Shown piece by piece: positions 44,422 to 54,961 of a stretch of 64,000 nt of DNA; positions within the stretch are counted from its first letter, which is position 1, and the number at the start of each line of letters is the position of its first letter. The notes below the pieces were generated by a model. It had not been told where the DNA came from and did not search any database. It saw nothing but the letters and a program-made list of their open reading frames with translations. The DNA is from Vogesella urethralis. Lineage in GTDB: Bacteria; Pseudomonadota; Gammaproteobacteria; Burkholderiales; Chromobacteriaceae. Where the stretch lies: contig NZ_VMDW02000125.1 of the NCBI RefSeq assembly GCF_007644045.2, forward strand, positions 1 to 64,000, given 5' to 3'. The position numbers were made by a program, and so were the translations under genes.

Positions 44422-45114
44422 CTAACCCTTTTTGGCAAAGCGGAAGCGCGGCATCTGGCGCGACGGTTGCGGCGTAGCGGCCGGCTCGGCGCTGCGCTGA
44501 CGCGGGCCGGGCGCACGCGGTTTGGGCTTGGCCAAGTCTTTAGCATGCAGCGTGCGTGGCAGGTCGGCAAGCGCCACGTCCAGCTCGCGCCACTCCCCTG
44601 GCTGCAAGCCGTCCAGCTGCCACGGGCCGACGGCGGCACGCACCAGACGCAGCGTTGGCAAACCCACCTTGGCCGTCATGCGGCGTACCTGGCGGTTCTT
44701 GCCTTCGCTGATGATGATCTCCAGCCAGCAATCGGGCACCGTCTTGCGAAAACGCACCGGCGGCTTGCGCTCCCACAGCGGGGGCGCCTCCGGCAACACA
44801 CGCGCTTGCGCCGGCTGGGTCACGAAGTCGCCCAGGTCCACGCCATCGCGCAGTGCCTGCAGCTGGGCCTCGGTGGCGCGGCCCTCCACTTGCACCCAGT
44901 AGGTTTTCGGCTGTTTCCAGCGCGGGTCGCTGATGCGGTGTTGCAGCTCGCCGTCCCCCGTCAGCAACAGCAGGCCTTCGCTGTCGGTGTCCAGCCGGCC
45001 GGCCGGGTACACGCCGGGGATGGCCAGGTGGTCTTTCAGGGTGGGGTGCAGTTCGTGCTGCGAAAACTGGCAGATCACGCCGTAAGGCTTGTTGAACAGG
45101 ATGAGACGGGGCAT
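44422..45114 (-). CDS. 23S rRNA pseudouridine synthase, RluE-like
   Basis: 230 residues from ATG 45114 (MPRLILFNKPYGVICQFSQ). Pseudouridine synthase core: RLDTDSEGLLLLTGDGELQH (catalytic Asp) near residue 42 and ISEGKNRQVRRMTAKVGLPTLRLVRAAVGPW near 145. Lacks an N-terminal S4 domain, as RluE does. C-terminal basic tail (KPKPRAPGPRQRS..RFRFAKKG). The open frame extends upstream to 45249 but without family similarity. Confidence 0.9.
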   Translation of the reverse strand: MPRLILFNKPYGVICQFSQHELHPTLKDHLAIPGVYPAGRLDTDSEGLLLLTGDGELQHRISDPRWKQPKTYWVQVEGRATEAQLQALRDGVDLGDFVTQPAQARVLPEAPPLWERKPPVRFRKTVPDCWLEIIISEGKNRQVRRMTAKVGLPTLRLVRAAVGPWQLDGLQPGEWRELDVALADLPRTLHAKDLAKPKPRAPGPRQRSAEPAATPQPSRQMPRFRFAKKG

Positions 45115-45510
45115 GGCGGGCCGATTCGGACAATAACAATGGGCGCGATGATAACAAGCAGGGGGCACGCCGGCCACGCTAGTTGGCCGCATGCCACACT
45201 GCCGCCACCTAAAGCGATAGCCAGACTGGCAAAAGGCGCAGCCCGGCATTCAGATTCGAACAGTTGTTTACATTCTGCGCCGCAGCAAAGTTCGGATACG
45301 CTACAATCAAGCGCTGCATAGAGAGGTATAATTCATTTTTGAAAAGTCAACCGAAAGCCTGCCTGCCATGGCGGTGCCTGCCGGGCCACTGGCGGCTCCC
45401 CGCCGCGCCCGCTTTCAGTTTGCCTTTCCGTGTACGGCCGTGTGCCGCCCCCCCCCCTGGCGGTATGCGTATCAGTTCTGGCGTCCAACAATAATCATGG
45501 AGATAGAGTA
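45115..45510. other. Long upstream region of the monomeric isocitrate dehydrogenase
   Basis: 396 bp without a supported gene. It holds the repeat variant GTTGGCCGCA (45182-45191), a TATAAT hexamer at 45327-45332 (a likely -10 without a clear -35) and a TACAAT at 45302-45307, then a C-rich block (about 45450-45462) ahead of the ribosome site (ggagata). A regulated promoter for icd is likely here. Confidence 0.5.
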
Positions 45511-47748
45511 ATGCCTTCGGAAAAGCCGACCATCATCTACACCCTGACCGATGAAGCTCCCGCGCTGGCTACCAGTGCCTTCCTGCCCATCATCCGTACT
45601 TTTACCGACGCCGCCGGCGTGAACGTGGAAACCGCCGACATCTCGGTTGCCGCCCGCGTTCTGGCCGAGTTCCCCGACTTCCTGCGCGACGAGCAGAAAG
45701 TCCCGGACACCCTGAGCGAGCTGGGCAAACTGACCCAGAACCCGGACACCAACATCATCAAGCTGCCGAACATCAGCGCCTCCGTGGCCCAGCTGATGGC
45801 CTGCATCAAGGAACTGCAGTCCAAGGGTTACGCCGTACCCGACTACCCGGAAAACCCGACTAACGACGAAGAGAAAGCCATCAAGGCCCGCTACGCCAAA
45901 TGTCTGGGCTCCGCCGTGAACCCGGTGTTGCGCGAAGGCAACTCCGACCGCCGCGCCCCGCTGGCGGTGAAAAACTACGCCAAGAAGCACCCGCACAGCA
46001 TGGGCGAATGGAAACAGGCGTCGCAGACCCACGTTTCCCACATGCACCACGGTGACTTCTACCACGGTGAAAAGTCCATGACCCTGGACCGCGCCCGTGA
46101 CGTGAAAATGGAACTGGTGACCAAGGCCGGCGAAACCATCGTGCTGAAGCCAAAAGTGGCGCTGCAGGACGGCGAGATCATCGACTCCATGTTCATGAGC
46201 AAGAAAGCGCTGTGCGAATTCTACGAGCGCGAGATGGAAGACTGCCGCGAAGCCGGCATCCTGTTCTCGCTGCACGTGAAAGCCACCATGATGAAGGTGT
46301 CCCACCCCATCGTGTTCGGCCACTGCGTGAAGATCTACTACAAAGACGCTTTCGAGAAGCACGGCAAGCTGTTTGACGAACTGGGCATCAACGTCAACAA
46401 CGGCATGGCCACACTGTACGAAAAAATCGAAACCCTGCCGGCTTCCAAGCGCGAAGAAATCATCCGCGACCTGCACGCCTGCCAGGAACACCGTCCGCGT
46501 CTGGCCATGGTGGACTCCGCCAAGGGCATTACCAACTTCCACTCGCCGAACGACGTGATCGTCGATGCCTCCATGCCGGCGATGATCCGCAACGGCGGCA
46601 AGATGTGGGGTGCTGACGGCAAGCCGGCCGACTGCAAGGCCGTGATGCCGGAATCCACCTTTGCCCGCATTTACCAGGAGATGATCAACTTCTGCAAATG
46701 GCACGGCAACTTCGACCCGCGCACCATGGGCACCGTGCCTAACGTGGGCCTGATGGCGCAGAAAGCCGAAGAGTACGGTTCGCACGACAAGACCTTCGAA
46801 ATCCCGGCTGATGGCCAAGCCAACATCGTTGACCTGGCTACCGGCGAAGTGCTGCTGAGCCAGAACGTGGAAGCCGGCGACATCTGGCGCATGTGCCAGG
46901 TGAAAGACGCGCCGATCCGCGACTGGGTAAAACTGGCCGTTACCCGTGCCCGCAACTCCGGCATGCCGGCCGTGTTCTGGCTGGACCCGTACCGTCCGCA
47001 CGAAAACGAGCTGATCAAGAAGGTAAAAACCTACCTGCAGGACTACGACACCAGCGGTCTGGACATCCACATCATGTCGCAGGTTCGTGCCATGCGTTAC
47101 ACGCTGGAACGCGTTGCTCGCGGCCTGGACACCATCTCGGTTACCGGCAACATCCTGCGCGACTACCTGACCGACCTGTTCCCGATCATGGAACTGGGCA
47201 CCAGCGCCAAGATGCTGTCCATCGTGCCGCTGATGGCTGGTGGCGGCATGTACGAAACCGGCGCCGGCGGTTCGGCCCCGAAACACGTGCAACAGCTGCT
47301 GGAAGAAAATCACCTGCGCTGGGACAGCCTGGGCGAGTTCCTGGCACTGGCGGTGAGCCTGGAAGAGCTGGGCATCAAGACCGGCAACACCAAGGCCAAG
47401 ATCCTGGCCAAAACGCTGGACGAAGCCACCGGCAAGCTGCTGGACAACGACAAATCGCCGTCGCGCCGCACCGGTGAGCTGGACAACCGTGGCAGCCAGT
47501 ACTACCTGGCCACCTACTGGGCGCAAGCACTGGCCGAGCAGAACGACGATGCCGAGCTGAAGGCCCACTTCGCACCGGTTGCCGCCCAACTTGCCGGTCA
47601 GGAACAGCAGATCATCGACGAGCTGAAAGCGGTACAAGGCCAGCCGGCCGACATCGGTGGCTACTACCTGCCGGATGCGGAAAAAACCCGCGCCGTAATG
47701 TGCCCGAGCGCTACGCTGAACAAGATCCTGGCTGACGCACTGGCCTGA
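45511..47748 (+). CDS. icd: NADP-dependent isocitrate dehydrogenase, monomeric type
   Basis: 745 residues, the large single-chain IDH (IDH-II). Motifs [24 protein letters not shown] at the N-terminus, [14 protein letters not shown] near residue 133, [32 protein letters not shown] and [17 protein letters not shown] near 490. Oxidises isocitrate to 2-oxoglutarate; this class is not an AceK substrate because it is unrelated in sequence. An upstream open frame exists, but [17 protein letters not shown] is the family start. Confidence 0.95.
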   Translation: MPSEKPTIIYTLTDEAPALATSAFLPIIRTFTDAAGVNVETADISVAARVLAEFPDFLRDEQKVPDTLSELGKLTQNPDTNIIKLPNISASVAQLMACIKELQSKGYAVPDYPENPTNDEEKAIKARYAKCLGSAVNPVLREGNSDRRAPLAVKNYAKKHPHSMGEWKQASQTHVSHMHHGDFYHGEKSMTLDRARDVKMELVTKAGETIVLKPKVALQDGEIIDSMFMSKKALCEFYEREMEDCREAGILFSLHVKATMMKVSHPIVFGHCVKIYYKDAFEKHGKLFDELGINVNNGMATLYEKIETLPASKREEIIRDLHACQEHRPRLAMVDSAKGITNFHSPNDVIVDASMPAMIRNGGKMWGADGKPADCKAVMPESTFARIYQEMINFCKWHGNFDPRTMGTVPNVGLMAQKAEEYGSHDKTFEIPADGQANIVDLATGEVLLSQNVEAGDIWRMCQVKDAPIRDWVKLAVTRARNSGMPAVFWLDPYRPHENELIKKVKTYLQDYDTSGLDIHIMSQVRAMRYTLERVARGLDTISVTGNILRDYLTDLFPIMELGTSAKMLSIVPLMAGGGMYETGAGGSAPKHVQQLLEENHLRWDSLGEFLALAVSLEELGIKTGNTKAKILAKTLDEATGKLLDNDKSPSRRTGELDNRGSQYYLATYWAQALAEQNDDAELKAHFAPVAAQLAGQEQQIIDELKAVQGQPADIGGYYLPDAEKTRAVMCPSATLNKILADALA

Positions 47749-47768
47749 TCCTGCCCCGCGCTACCCCA

Positions 47769-47803
47769 CGCCCCTGCCGCAGACGCCGCAGGGGCGTTTT
47801 TAT
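47769..47803 (+). terminator. Terminator after the monomeric icd
   Basis: CGCCCCTGC / GCAGGGGCG with GTTTTTATT tail. Confidence 0.85.
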
Positions 47804-47979
47804 TGCCGGGCTGGCAATCAGCCACAGTGTGCACAATAACTAGCAAAGCAGACCGTTGCGGCCAACGTCGCCGCCTGCGCCAGCCTTGACCATGCTGCGG
47901 CAACATTCCCGGCTGGCGATGGTCCTACCGTTTCCCATGCAGCCCACCCTGCACCACAGCAGCAACAGGAGAGCACGAC

Positions 47980-49209
<1,230 letters not shown>

Positions 49210-49230
49210 CGCACCGGCTGCGGTCAAGAC

Positions 49231-49432
49231 ACAAGGCCCTGCCGCCAGGCAGGGCCTTGTACAGGCTGCAGACACAGTGGCAACCAAGCGCTCAGCGGAC
49301 CCGGCCAAGCCGGGCCGCACCACTTCCATCTTGCCCCCGCAGCCTTCCCGTTTACACTACCCAGCCGGTGTGCAAGGCAAACCGGCTGGGTCAAACCGCT
49401 GGGCAAGGCCCTGCCGCCAGGCAGGGCCTTGC
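49231..49432. repeat. Composite multi-hairpin element, copy 2 (202 bp)
   Basis: Same plan as copy 1 at 33796: H1 (49231-49260) ACAAGGCCCTGCC, loop GCCA; conserved AGGCTGC (49263-49269) / GCAGCCT (49339-49345) enclosing CCCGGC-CAA-GCCGGG (49300-49314); H2 (49359-49391) 11-bp stem ACCCAGCCGGT plus the partly paired TGCAAGGCA; H3 (49403-49432) repeats H1's AAGGCCCTGCC-GCCA-GGCAGGGCCTT. Blocks shared with copy 1: AGGCTGC[GA]GACA, CGGACCCGGC and AAGCCGGGCCGC, GCAGCCTTCC[CT]GTT[CT]ACA, and TGCAA[CG]GCAAA in H2. Follows icd, so H1 may be its terminator. Confidence 0.8.
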
Positions 49433-49442
49433 TACGTCCGGC

Positions 49443-49462
49443 TGCGGCCAACGTTGGCCGCA
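49443..49462. repeat. Perfect 20-bp palindrome of two uptake-like cores
   Basis: TGCGGCCAACGTTGGCCGCA: two copies of the 10-base core TGCGGCCAAC head to head. It ends one base before the stop codon of the lysR gene (49463). Confidence 0.85.
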
Positions 49463-50350
49463 TCAGGCCCAATCCGGCGCCATCGCCCGCACGGTATCCA
49501 GCACCAGCTGCTTCGGGGCATCGCTGCGCTTTCCGGCGCGCCACGCCATCATCACCTCCCACTGCCACAGCGGCAGATCACGGATGGCCAGCTTCACCAG
49601 CCGGCCTTCGCGCAGGTCGCGCTTCACCGCCACCTCCGGCATGAAGGTGAGGAAGCCGTGCTCCATCGCCAGCTCGCGCGCGGCGCTGGCTGGCTGGATG
49701 GCGTGCAGCGGGCCGCTAGCGGTACGCTGCTGGCGCAGCAAGGCCAGCAAGGTATCGCAACCGTCGCCCCAGTACTGCGGCGCCAGCCGCGCGTTGGCCA
49801 CCTCGGCTAGCGTCAGCTCGCCACGCTGCGCCAGCGGGTGGCGCTTGTGCACCACCGGCACGATGGGCGAGCACCAGATGCGCTCCATCTGGATGCCGGC
49901 CATCGGCGGGCACTTCAGCACGAAGCCCACCTGTACGCCATCGGTCAGCAAGCGTTCCATGATGGCAGGCGAATGATCGGTGCTGCAGCGGATCTCGAAC
50001 GGCGCCTCGGCCAGCGCCACCAGCACCGGGCCAAACACCACCGACGCCAGCGATGGCAGGCAGGCCAGCGTCAGGCGCGGCAGTGCCGGCACGCCCTGTA
50101 CCGCGCGGCGGCCATCGTCCAGGATCGCCAATGCCTGCCGCGCAGCCGGCAGGTACGCCTCGCACGCCGGCGTCGGCACCGCGCCACGGCGATGGCGACG
50201 GAACAGCTGCGCCCCCACATTGGCCTCCAGCAGCGCCACGCGCTGGCTCACCTGCGGCTGCGACCAGCCGCGCCGTGCTGCCGCCTGGCTAAAGCTGCCG
50301 CAATCGACGATATCGATCAACAAGGCGAGGTCATCCAGCGAGATAGCCAT
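49463..50350 (-). CDS. LysR-family transcriptional regulator
   Basis: 295 residues from ATG 50350 (MAISLDDLALLIDIVDCGSF). HTH: SFSQAAARRGWSQPQVSQRVALLEANVGAQLFRRH at ~residues 20-55; effector domain from ~85. Divergent from the MdtH-like transporter by 94 bp, so it probably regulates it. No clear ribosome site; an alternative start at 50368 is in frame. An AT-rich spacer with a dyad (50414-50431) lies between. Confidence 0.88.
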   Translation of the reverse strand: MAISLDDLALLIDIVDCGSFSQAAARRGWSQPQVSQRVALLEANVGAQLFRRHRRGAVPTPACEAYLPAARQALAILDDGRRAVQGVPALPRLTLACLPSLASVVFGPVLVALAEAPFEIRCSTDHSPAIMERLLTDGVQVGFVLKCPPMAGIQMERIWCSPIVPVVHKRHPLAQRGELTLAEVANARLAPQYWGDGCDTLLALLRQQRTASGPLHAIQPASAARELAMEHGFLTFMPEVAVKRDLREGRLVKLAIRDLPLWQWEVMMAWRAGKRSDAPKQLVLDTVRAMAPDWA

Positions 50351-50413
50351 AAAGAAAACCCATAGCAATTATTAGCAGTTAACGGCTTCCATGATAGCTG
50401 ATGCCGCACCACA

Positions 50414-50431
50414 ATGAAGCACATCCTTCAT
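50414..50431. promoter_or_regulatory. Dyad ATGAAG-N6-CTTCAT before mdtH-like gene
   Basis: Perfect 6-bp inverted repeat 13 bp upstream of the ATG at 50445; could be a regulator site or a leader stem close to the ribosome site. Confidence 0.4.
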
Positions 50432-50444
50432 TCAGGGGCAGATC

Positions 50445-51650
50445 ATGGCTTCGGCAGAGCAGGCACGGCGCCTGGGCAGGCGTTTCATCATGCTCGACAA
50501 CATCCTGGTGGTATTCGGCTTTTTCTGCGTGTTTCCGCTGATCAGCCTGCATTTTGTCGACCAGCTGGGCTGGGCCGCCGCCGCCGTCGGGCTGGCGCTG
50601 GCCATCCGCCAGCTGATGCAGCAGGGACTGGGCTTGCTCGGTGGCTCACTGGCCGACCGTTACGGCGCCAAACCGCTGATCGTGAGCGGCATGCTGCTGC
50701 GCGCCGCCGGTTTTGCCACCATGGCGGCCGCCACCAGCCCGGCGGCACTGGTGTTTTCCTGTGTGTTGTCGGGCTTGGGCGGCATGCTGTTCGACCCGCC
50801 CCGCGCCGCGCTGATCATCAAGCTCACCCGCGCCCGTGAACGCAACCACTTCTACACGCTGTTGATGATGTGGGAGAGCGCTGCCGCCGTCAGCGGGGCC
50901 ATGCTCGGCTCCTGGCTGCTGCATTTCGACTTCTGGTGGGTGGGCATGGGCGGCTGTGCGGTGTTCGTGCTGGCGGCGGCGGCCAACCTGTGGCTATTAC
51001 CGGCTTACCGCGTCGCCAGCGGCAAAACGTCGCCGCTGGCCTCCATCCGCACCGTACTGGGCGATCGCCGCTACATGCAACTGGTACTGACCCTTAGCGG
51101 CTACTACGTCCTGGGCGTGCAGATCATGCTGCTGGTGCCCATCGTGCTGAAGCAGATGGCCGGCACCCCGCAAGTGGTGGGCTGGCTGTACGCCATGGAA
51201 ACCACGCTGTCGCTGACCCTGTTGTACCCGCTGGCCAAGCTGGGCGAACGCCACCTCAGCCTGGCGCAGCGCGTGCTGGCCGGCATCGCCCTGATGAGCG
51301 TCAGCCTGCTGCTGATGGCGTGGGCGGGCAGCCTGTGGCTGGCCATGCCACTACTGGCACTGTTCTATACCGGCAGCCTGATCACCGAACCGGCACGCGA
51401 AGCCCTGCTGGCCGGCTACGCCAACAGCGAAGCCCGTGCTGGCTACAGTGGCACCAGCCGGCTGGGGCTGGCGCTGGGTGGTGCTACCGGCTACCTAGGC
51501 GGCGGCTGGCTACTGGACCTGTCGCGCAGCCTGGGGCTGCCGGCCCTGCCGTGGCTGATGCTGGCCACCATCGGTGCCATCACCTTTTACGCGCTGCAGC
51601 GCCAGCTGTTGCCATCGCGCGCGGCGCGCCTGGCGCGGCAGCCCTGTTGA
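50445..51650 (+). CDS. mdtH: MFS transporter, MdtH-like
   Basis: 401 residues, 12 membrane helices. N-terminus MASAEQARRLGRRFIMLDNILVVFGFFCVFPLISLHFV and loop GGSLADRYGAKPLIVSGMLLRA resemble E. coli MdtH ([38 protein letters not shown]-like). Family motif G-x-L-A-D-R-x-G is present. Member of multidrug efflux MFS; substrate unknown. Divergent from a LysR regulator. Confidence 0.88.
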   Translation: MASAEQARRLGRRFIMLDNILVVFGFFCVFPLISLHFVDQLGWAAAAVGLALAIRQLMQQGLGLLGGSLADRYGAKPLIVSGMLLRAAGFATMAAATSPAALVFSCVLSGLGGMLFDPPRAALIIKLTRARERNHFYTLLMMWESAAAVSGAMLGSWLLHFDFWWVGMGGCAVFVLAAAANLWLLPAYRVASGKTSPLASIRTVLGDRRYMQLVLTLSGYYVLGVQIMLLVPIVLKQMAGTPQVVGWLYAMETTLSLTLLYPLAKLGERHLSLAQRVLAGIALMSVSLLLMAWAGSLWLAMPLLALFYTGSLITEPAREALLAGYANSEARAGYSGTSRLGLALGGATGYLGGGWLLDLSRSLGLPALPWLMLATIGAITFYALQRQLLPSRAARLARQPC

Positions 51651-51653
51651 AGC

Positions 51654-51686
51654 GGTGCTGGCAGAACGCAGTGTTCTGCCAGCACC
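51654..51686 (+). terminator. Strong hairpin just after mdtH
   Basis: GGTGCTGGCAGAAC / GTTCTGCCAGCACC, perfect 14-bp stem, loop GCAGT, 4 bp past the stop; no T-run follows, so it could also be a stability hairpin. Confidence 0.6.
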
Positions 51687-51703
51687 GATGCACGCCCCCA
51701 GAC

Positions 51704-51737
51704 GCAAAAAAACCGCATCGGAAGATGCGGTTTTTGC
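51704..51737. terminator. Bidirectional terminator between mdtH and the cold-shock gene
   Basis: AAAAACCGCATC / GATGCGGTTTTT, 12-bp stem, loop GGAA, with A/T tails on both sides. Confidence 0.9.
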
Positions 51738-51778
51738 GTACGACATCAAGGTCGTCACATCAGGAAGGCAGCTTGCGC

Positions 51779-51982
51779 TTAGGCCTTCTGGATGTTGGAA
51801 GCTTGTTTGCCTTTCGGGCCTTGCACCACGTCAAAGCTTACGCGCTGGCCTTCGGTCAGCGACTTGAAGCCTTGCATGTTGATCGCGGAGAAGTGCGCGA
51901 ACAGGTCATCACCGCCTTCGTCCGGAGTGATGAAGCCGAAACCTTTAGCGTCGTTGAACCACTTAACAATACCAGTTGCCAT
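51779..51982 (-). CDS. Cold-shock protein (CspA family)
   Basis: 67 residues, a single OB-fold cold-shock domain: [34 protein letters not shown] carries both RNP motifs (KGFGFI, DLFAHF). Binds single-stranded RNA/DNA and melts RNA structure. The 5' region (51983-52214) is shared with clpS and is long enough for an untranslated leader. Confidence 0.95.
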   Translation of the reverse strand: MATGIVKWFNDAKGFGFITPDEGGDDLFAHFSAINMQGFKSLTEGQRVSFDVVQGPKGKQASNIQKA

Positions 51983-52214
51983 GTGTAACTATCCTTGCAT
52001 GCATAAAGTAAACAGGGTGGTGAGTCCTAGCGTTTCGAGCTTACACGCTGCAGCAGGTATGGGTGACACACAGCCAGCGATGCAAACCAAGCACCGTCTG
52101 TATTTCTACCCGTAGCATGTGACAACGTCAAGACACCAAGCCAAAAGTTCAGGGCTTGAAAAACCCGGTATCCGAACCAAAATTGAATTAAGCGCGAATT
52201 CGCAGAAGGTTCCC

Positions 52215-52523
52215 ATGTCTACGCAGTACAAGGATGATGTGTCGGTCGACGCTCAGAAAGCCACGACCAAACCCCCACCGCTGTATAAGGTATTGTTATT
52301 AAACGACGATTTCACCCCAATGGACTTTGTCGTTGATGTACTGCAGCATTTCTTTCACATGAACGCTGAAAAGGCGACAACCGTGATGCTGCAGGTGCAC
52401 AATCAGGGCAAGGGACTTTGTGGCATTTACACCAAAGACATTGCCGCCACCAAGGTAGAGCAAGTGACGCAGTACGCACAAACGCACCAGCATCCACTGC
52501 AGTGTGTCATGGAGGAAAACTGA
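52215..52523 (+). CDS. clpS: ClpS adaptor of ClpAP
   Basis: 102 residues. Family core [62 protein letters not shown]; the N-degron pocket residues (Asn-Asp, Met, His) are present. Delivers proteins with N-end-rule destabilising residues to ClpAP. Its stop TGA overlaps clpA ATG (TGATG). Start at 52215 (MSTQYKDD) is preceded by gaaggt. Confidence 0.95.
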   Translation: MSTQYKDDVSVDAQKATTKPPPLYKVLLLNDDFTPMDFVVDVLQHFFHMNAEKATTVMLQVHNQGKGLCGIYTKDIAATKVEQVTQYAQTHQHPLQCVMEEN

Positions 52524-54805
52524 TGATTGCCCAAGAACTGGAAGTCAGCCTGCACATGGCCTTTATGGATGCACGCCGCAAACGGCACGAGTTCATCAGC
52601 GTGGAGCACCTGCTCCTGGCGATGACCGACAACCCGTCTGCCGCCGAAGTCCTCCGCGCCTGCGGCGCCAACATCGACCAGCTGAAGAAGCAGCTGGGGG
52701 ACTTTATCGACGAACACACCCCCACCGTGCCTGGTGAAGCCGAGGTGGAAACCCAGCCCACACTGGGCTTCCAGCGCGTGATCCAGCGCGCCATCCTGCA
52801 CGTGCAATCGTCCGGCAAGAAGGAAGTGACCGGGGCCAATATCCTGGTGGCCATCTTCGGCGAGAAAGACTCGCACGCCGTGTACTACCTGCACCAGCAA
52901 GGTATCTCGCGCCTGGACGTGGTGAATTTCATCTCGCACGGCATTACCAAGCAGAGCTCCAAACCGGCTGCCGGCCAGGATTCCCATCACGACAGCTCCG
53001 GCGAAAGTGATAGCGAGGACAGCAACAACGCCCCGGGCGGTGCGCTGGAAAACTACACGCAAAACCTCAACCAGTTTGCCCGTGATGGCCGCATCGACCC
53101 GCTGATCGGCCGCGAGCACGAGGTAGAGCGTGTTATCCAGATCCTGTGCCGTCGCCGCAAGAACAACCCGCTGCTGGTGGGCGAAGCCGGCGTGGGCAAG
53201 ACCGCCATTGCCGAAGGCCTGGCGCGCCGTATCGTAGCCGGCGAGGTGCCCGAGGTACTGGCCAAAGCCACCGTCTACTCGCTGGACATGGGCGCCCTGC
53301 TGGCCGGCACCAAATACCGTGGCGACTTCGAACAGCGCCTGAAACAGGTGATCAAGCAACTGGCAGAAGACAGCCACGCCATCCTGTTCATCGACGAGAT
53401 TCACACCCTGATCGGTGCTGGCGCCGCCTCCGGCGGCACGCTGGACGCGTCCAACCTGCTGAAACCGGCGCTGTCCAACGGTAGCCTGCGTTGCATCGGT
53501 GCCACCACCTACACCGAGTACCGCGGCATCTTCGAAAAAGACAGCGCACTGTCGCGCCGCTTCCAGAAGATCGACGTGCCGGAACCGTCGGTGGAGCAGA
53601 CGATCGAGATCCTGAAGGGGCTGAAGAGCCGCTTCGAGGCACACCACGGCGTCAAGTACACGTTGGCCGCGTTGTCTACCGCCGCCGAGCTGTCGGCGCG
53701 TTACATCAACGACCGTCACCTGCCGGACAAGGCCATCGACGTGATCGACGAAGCCGGTGCCGCGCAGAAGATCCTGCCGAAGTCGAAGCAGAAAAAGGTG
53801 ATCAACAAGGCCGAAATCGAGGAGATCATCGCCAAGATCGCCCGCATTCCGGCCAAGAACATCAGCAGCGACGACCGCAATGTACTGAAGAACCTGGACC
53901 GCGACCTGAAAAACGTGGTGTTTGGCCAGGACAAGGCCATCGATGCGCTGGCCGCTGCCATCAAGATGTCGCGCTCCGGCCTGGGTAACCCCAACAAGCC
54001 GATCGGCTCCTTCCTGTTCTCCGGCCCCACCGGCGTCGGCAAGACCGAGGTGGCCAAGCAACTGGCCTACTTCCTGGGTGTCGAGCTGCTGCGTTTCGAT
54101 ATGTCCGAGTACATGGAACGCCACGCCGTCAGCCGCCTGATCGGCGCGCCACCGGGCTACGTCGGCTTCGAACAGGGCGGCCTGCTGACCGAGCAGATCA
54201 CCAAGCACCCGTACGCGGTGCTGCTGCTGGACGAGATCGAGAAAGCGCACCCGGACATCTTCAACGTGCTGCTGCAGGTGATGGACCACGGCACGCTGAC
54301 CGACAACAATGGCCGCAAGGCGGATTTCCGCAACGTGGTGATCATCATGACCACCAACGCCGGTGCCGAGTCGCTGTCCAAGTCGTCGATCGGTTTTACC
54401 GGCAGCAAGCAGGCCGGCGACGAAATGGCCGACATCAAGCGCCTGTTCAGCCCGGAGTTCCGCAACCGGCTGGATGCCATCATCCCGTTCGGCATGCTGA
54501 ACGAGGAGATCATCCTGCAGGTGGTGGACAAGTTCCTGATGCAGCTGGAACAGCAACTGTCCGACAAGAAAGTGGAAATCCACTTCAGCGACAGCCTGCG
54601 CAAGCACCTGGCGAAGAAAGGTTTCGACCCGCTGATGGGCGCCCGCCCGATGGCGCGCCTGATCCAGGACACCATCCGCAAGGCGCTGGCCGACGAGCTG
54701 TTGTTCGGCCGCTTGGCGGGCGGTGGCGAGGTGACAGTCGAGCTGACCGCCGAAGAGAAGGTGGAGCTGGTCTTCCACGAAACCGCCGAGGCTGCTGCCG
54801 TCTAA
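52523..54805 (+). CDS. clpA: ATP-dependent Clp protease ATPase subunit ClpA
   Basis: 760 residues. N-domain for ClpS binding (1-143), acidic linker ([10 protein letters not shown]-like, ~145-170), AAA-1 (Walker [10 protein letters not shown] near 218, Walker [10 protein letters not shown]), AAA-2 (Walker [14 protein letters not shown] near 500, Walker [13 protein letters not shown]) and [14 protein letters not shown]. The IGL-type ClpP loop sits after the second Walker B. Unfolds substrates for ClpP, which is not in the window. ggagg ribosome site within clpS. Confidence 0.96.
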   Translation: MIAQELEVSLHMAFMDARRKRHEFISVEHLLLAMTDNPSAAEVLRACGANIDQLKKQLGDFIDEHTPTVPGEAEVETQPTLGFQRVIQRAILHVQSSGKKEVTGANILVAIFGEKDSHAVYYLHQQGISRLDVVNFISHGITKQSSKPAAGQDSHHDSSGESDSEDSNNAPGGALENYTQNLNQFARDGRIDPLIGREHEVERVIQILCRRRKNNPLLVGEAGVGKTAIAEGLARRIVAGEVPEVLAKATVYSLDMGALLAGTKYRGDFEQRLKQVIKQLAEDSHAILFIDEIHTLIGAGAASGGTLDASNLLKPALSNGSLRCIGATTYTEYRGIFEKDSALSRRFQKIDVPEPSVEQTIEILKGLKSRFEAHHGVKYTLAALSTAAELSARYINDRHLPDKAIDVIDEAGAAQKILPKSKQKKVINKAEIEEIIAKIARIPAKNISSDDRNVLKNLDRDLKNVVFGQDKAIDALAAAIKMSRSGLGNPNKPIGSFLFSGPTGVGKTEVAKQLAYFLGVELLRFDMSEYMERHAVSRLIGAPPGYVGFEQGGLLTEQITKHPYAVLLLDEIEKAHPDIFNVLLQVMDHGTLTDNNGRKADFRNVVIIMTTNAGAESLSKSSIGFTGSKQAGDEMADIKRLFSPEFRNRLDAIIPFGMLNEEIILQVVDKFLMQLEQQLSDKKVEIHFSDSLRKHLAKKGFDPLMGARPMARLIQDTIRKALADELLFGRLAGGGEVTVELTAEEKVELVFHETAEAAAV

Positions 54806-54819
54806 GCTGGCCACACGCC

Positions 54820-54847
54820 AAAAGCCCCGCGTTTGCGGGGCTTTTTT
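54820..54847. terminator. Terminator after clpA
   Basis: AAAAGCCCCGC / GCGGGGCTTTT, loop GTTT, followed by further Ts. Confidence 0.92.
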
Positions 54848-54864
54848 GTTGCCGGCCCACGGCT

Positions 54865-54877
54865 TGCGGCCAACCTT
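54865..54877 (+). repeat. Exact 13-base uptake-like repeat (TGCGGCCAACCTT)
   Basis: Between the terminators of clpA and thrC, followed 15 bp later by GGGTTGGCCAAC, another related piece. Confidence 0.85.
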
Positions 54878-54908
54878 GCCACCGGCAGCGCCAGGGTTGG
54901 CCAACAAC

Positions 54909-54938
54909 AACAAGGCCCGCCGGATGGCGGGCCTTGTT
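54909..54938. terminator. Terminator after thrC
   Basis: AACAAGGCCCGCC / GGCGGGCCTTGTT, 13-bp stem, loop GGAT; convergent end of clpA and thrC. Resembles hairpin H1 of the composite element in form. Confidence 0.82.
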
Positions 54939-54961
54939 CGTCATGCAAAACGACTAGCGCC

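Noticed and set aside
45472-47637. Very long open frame (over 700 codons) antisense to the monomeric icd; similar long antisense frames lie opposite aspS, the peptide-binding gene and clpA
   Set aside because: GC-rich coding DNA leaves the opposite strand without stops; the antisense products have no recognisable domains, are odd in composition, and the sense genes are clear.
49231-49260. H1 of copy 2 simply as the icd terminator, unrelated to copy 1
   Set aside because: Kept as part of the element because order, length and the inner conserved blocks match copy 1; still it may also terminate icd.
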